A stretch of DNA of 5,534 bases from an uncultured beta proteobacterium (GTDB taxonomy: Bacteria; Pseudomonadota; Gammaproteobacteria; Burkholderiales; Burkholderiaceae), in the NCBI GenBank assembly GCA_903930665.1, contig CAIYZI010000197.1:1-5534 (forward strand). The letters run 5' to 3'. This document shows, piece by piece, positions 5,325-5,534 of this stretch. The notes beneath the pieces are model-generated. The model worked only from the letters and a program-made list of their open reading frames with translations, ran no database searches and was not told the origin of the DNA. Within the stretch, counting starts at the first letter, position 1. Each line of letters opens with the position of its first letter. The position numbers were made by a program, and so were the translations under genes.

Positions 5325-5534
5325 ATGATTGGTCGCATTCAAGGAACTTTGGTTTCCGTTCATCCTCCCCGCCTGTTGGTTGATTGCCAAGGGGTTGGCT
5401 ATGAAATTGATGTACCGATGAGTACCTTGTATCAACTACCAGAAACAAACCAAAAAATTACGCTTCTCACACACTTCCAAGTACGTGAAGATGCCCAGCA
5501 ACTCTTTGGTTTTGCCTCTGAAACTGAACGTCAG
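5325..5534 (+). CDS. ruvA: Holliday junction branch migration protein RuvA, N-terminal part (3' end outside window)
   Basis: RuvA binds four-way junctions as a tetramer and loads the RuvB motor for branch migration. Only the first 70 codons are present, open to the last base of the window. They cover domain I, the OB-fold: MIGRIQGTLV at the start, GVGYEIDVPMSTLYQLPE (23-40), and THFQVREDAQQLFGF (49-63). Glu55 and Asp56 of REDAQ are the acidic pin at the centre of the junction, at the same numbers as in E. coli. The helix-hairpin-helix domain II and the RuvB-binding domain III lie beyond the window. The ATG at 5325 is confirmed by the near-invariant MIGR start. It lies 37 bp after ruvC, with only a weak AGG about 13 nt upstream, and is in a CATATG context like purH and ruvC. 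Confidence 0.95.
   Translation, partial: MIGRIQGTLVSVHPPRLLVDCQGVGYEIDVPMSTLYQLPETNQKITLLTHFQVREDAQQLFGFASETERQ

Noticed and set aside
1..5534. Mobile element, CRISPR array, tRNA/rRNA gene, toxin-antitoxin or defence system
   Set aside because: No repeats with spacers, terminal inverted repeats, transposase or integrase motifs, or RNA gene signatures were seen. Every gap is under 145 bp and all genes are core metabolism or repair.

Overview
The window carries seven genes, all on the + strand: two cut by the window edges and five complete. Every one is a recognisable housekeeping gene. The protein sequences are betaproteobacterial, the base composition is moderate (roughly mid-40s %GC by eye), and the order dusB-fis-purH-ruvC-ruvA matches Burkholderiales. 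Together these suggest a low-GC member of the Burkholderiaceae, with Polynucleobacter the best guess. That placement is inferred from family resemblance, not from a database search.

Layout. Bases 2-511 are the C-terminal 169 residues of an aminopeptidase P (pepP). After 21 bp comes ubiH (533-1690), a ubiquinone-biosynthesis FAD hydroxylase. The pepP-ubiH pair is also adjacent in E. coli and probably forms the end of one transcription unit. A 140-bp gap (1691-1830) then holds three inverted repeats, a probable intrinsic terminator and candidate promoters. The second unit follows: dusB (1831-2847), fis (2872-3111), purH (3143-4723), ruvC (4754-5287) and the first 70 codons of ruvA (5325 to the window end). 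Its gaps are only 24, 31, 30 and 37 bp, with no convincing terminator between genes, so it reads as one operon that probably continues into the rest of ruvA and ruvB.

How the genes fit together. The second unit joins tRNA dihydrouridylation (DusB), a growth-phase nucleoid protein (Fis), the last two steps of IMP synthesis (PurH) and Holliday-junction processing (RuvC, RuvA). These are growth-linked functions, so shared control is plausible. The most interesting non-coding signals are two. One is a close match to the Fis binding consensus inside the terminator-like palindrome upstream of dusB-fis, suggesting autoregulation. The other is a hairpin plus U-run at the 3' end of dusB, just ahead of fis, resembling the translational enhancer arrangement known for E. 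coli fis. None of the six visible gene starts has a good Shine-Dalgarno sequence.

I see no mobile element, CRISPR array, RNA gene, toxin-antitoxin or defence system, and no previously undescribed system. This is ordinary core genome with a few regulatory details worth checking.
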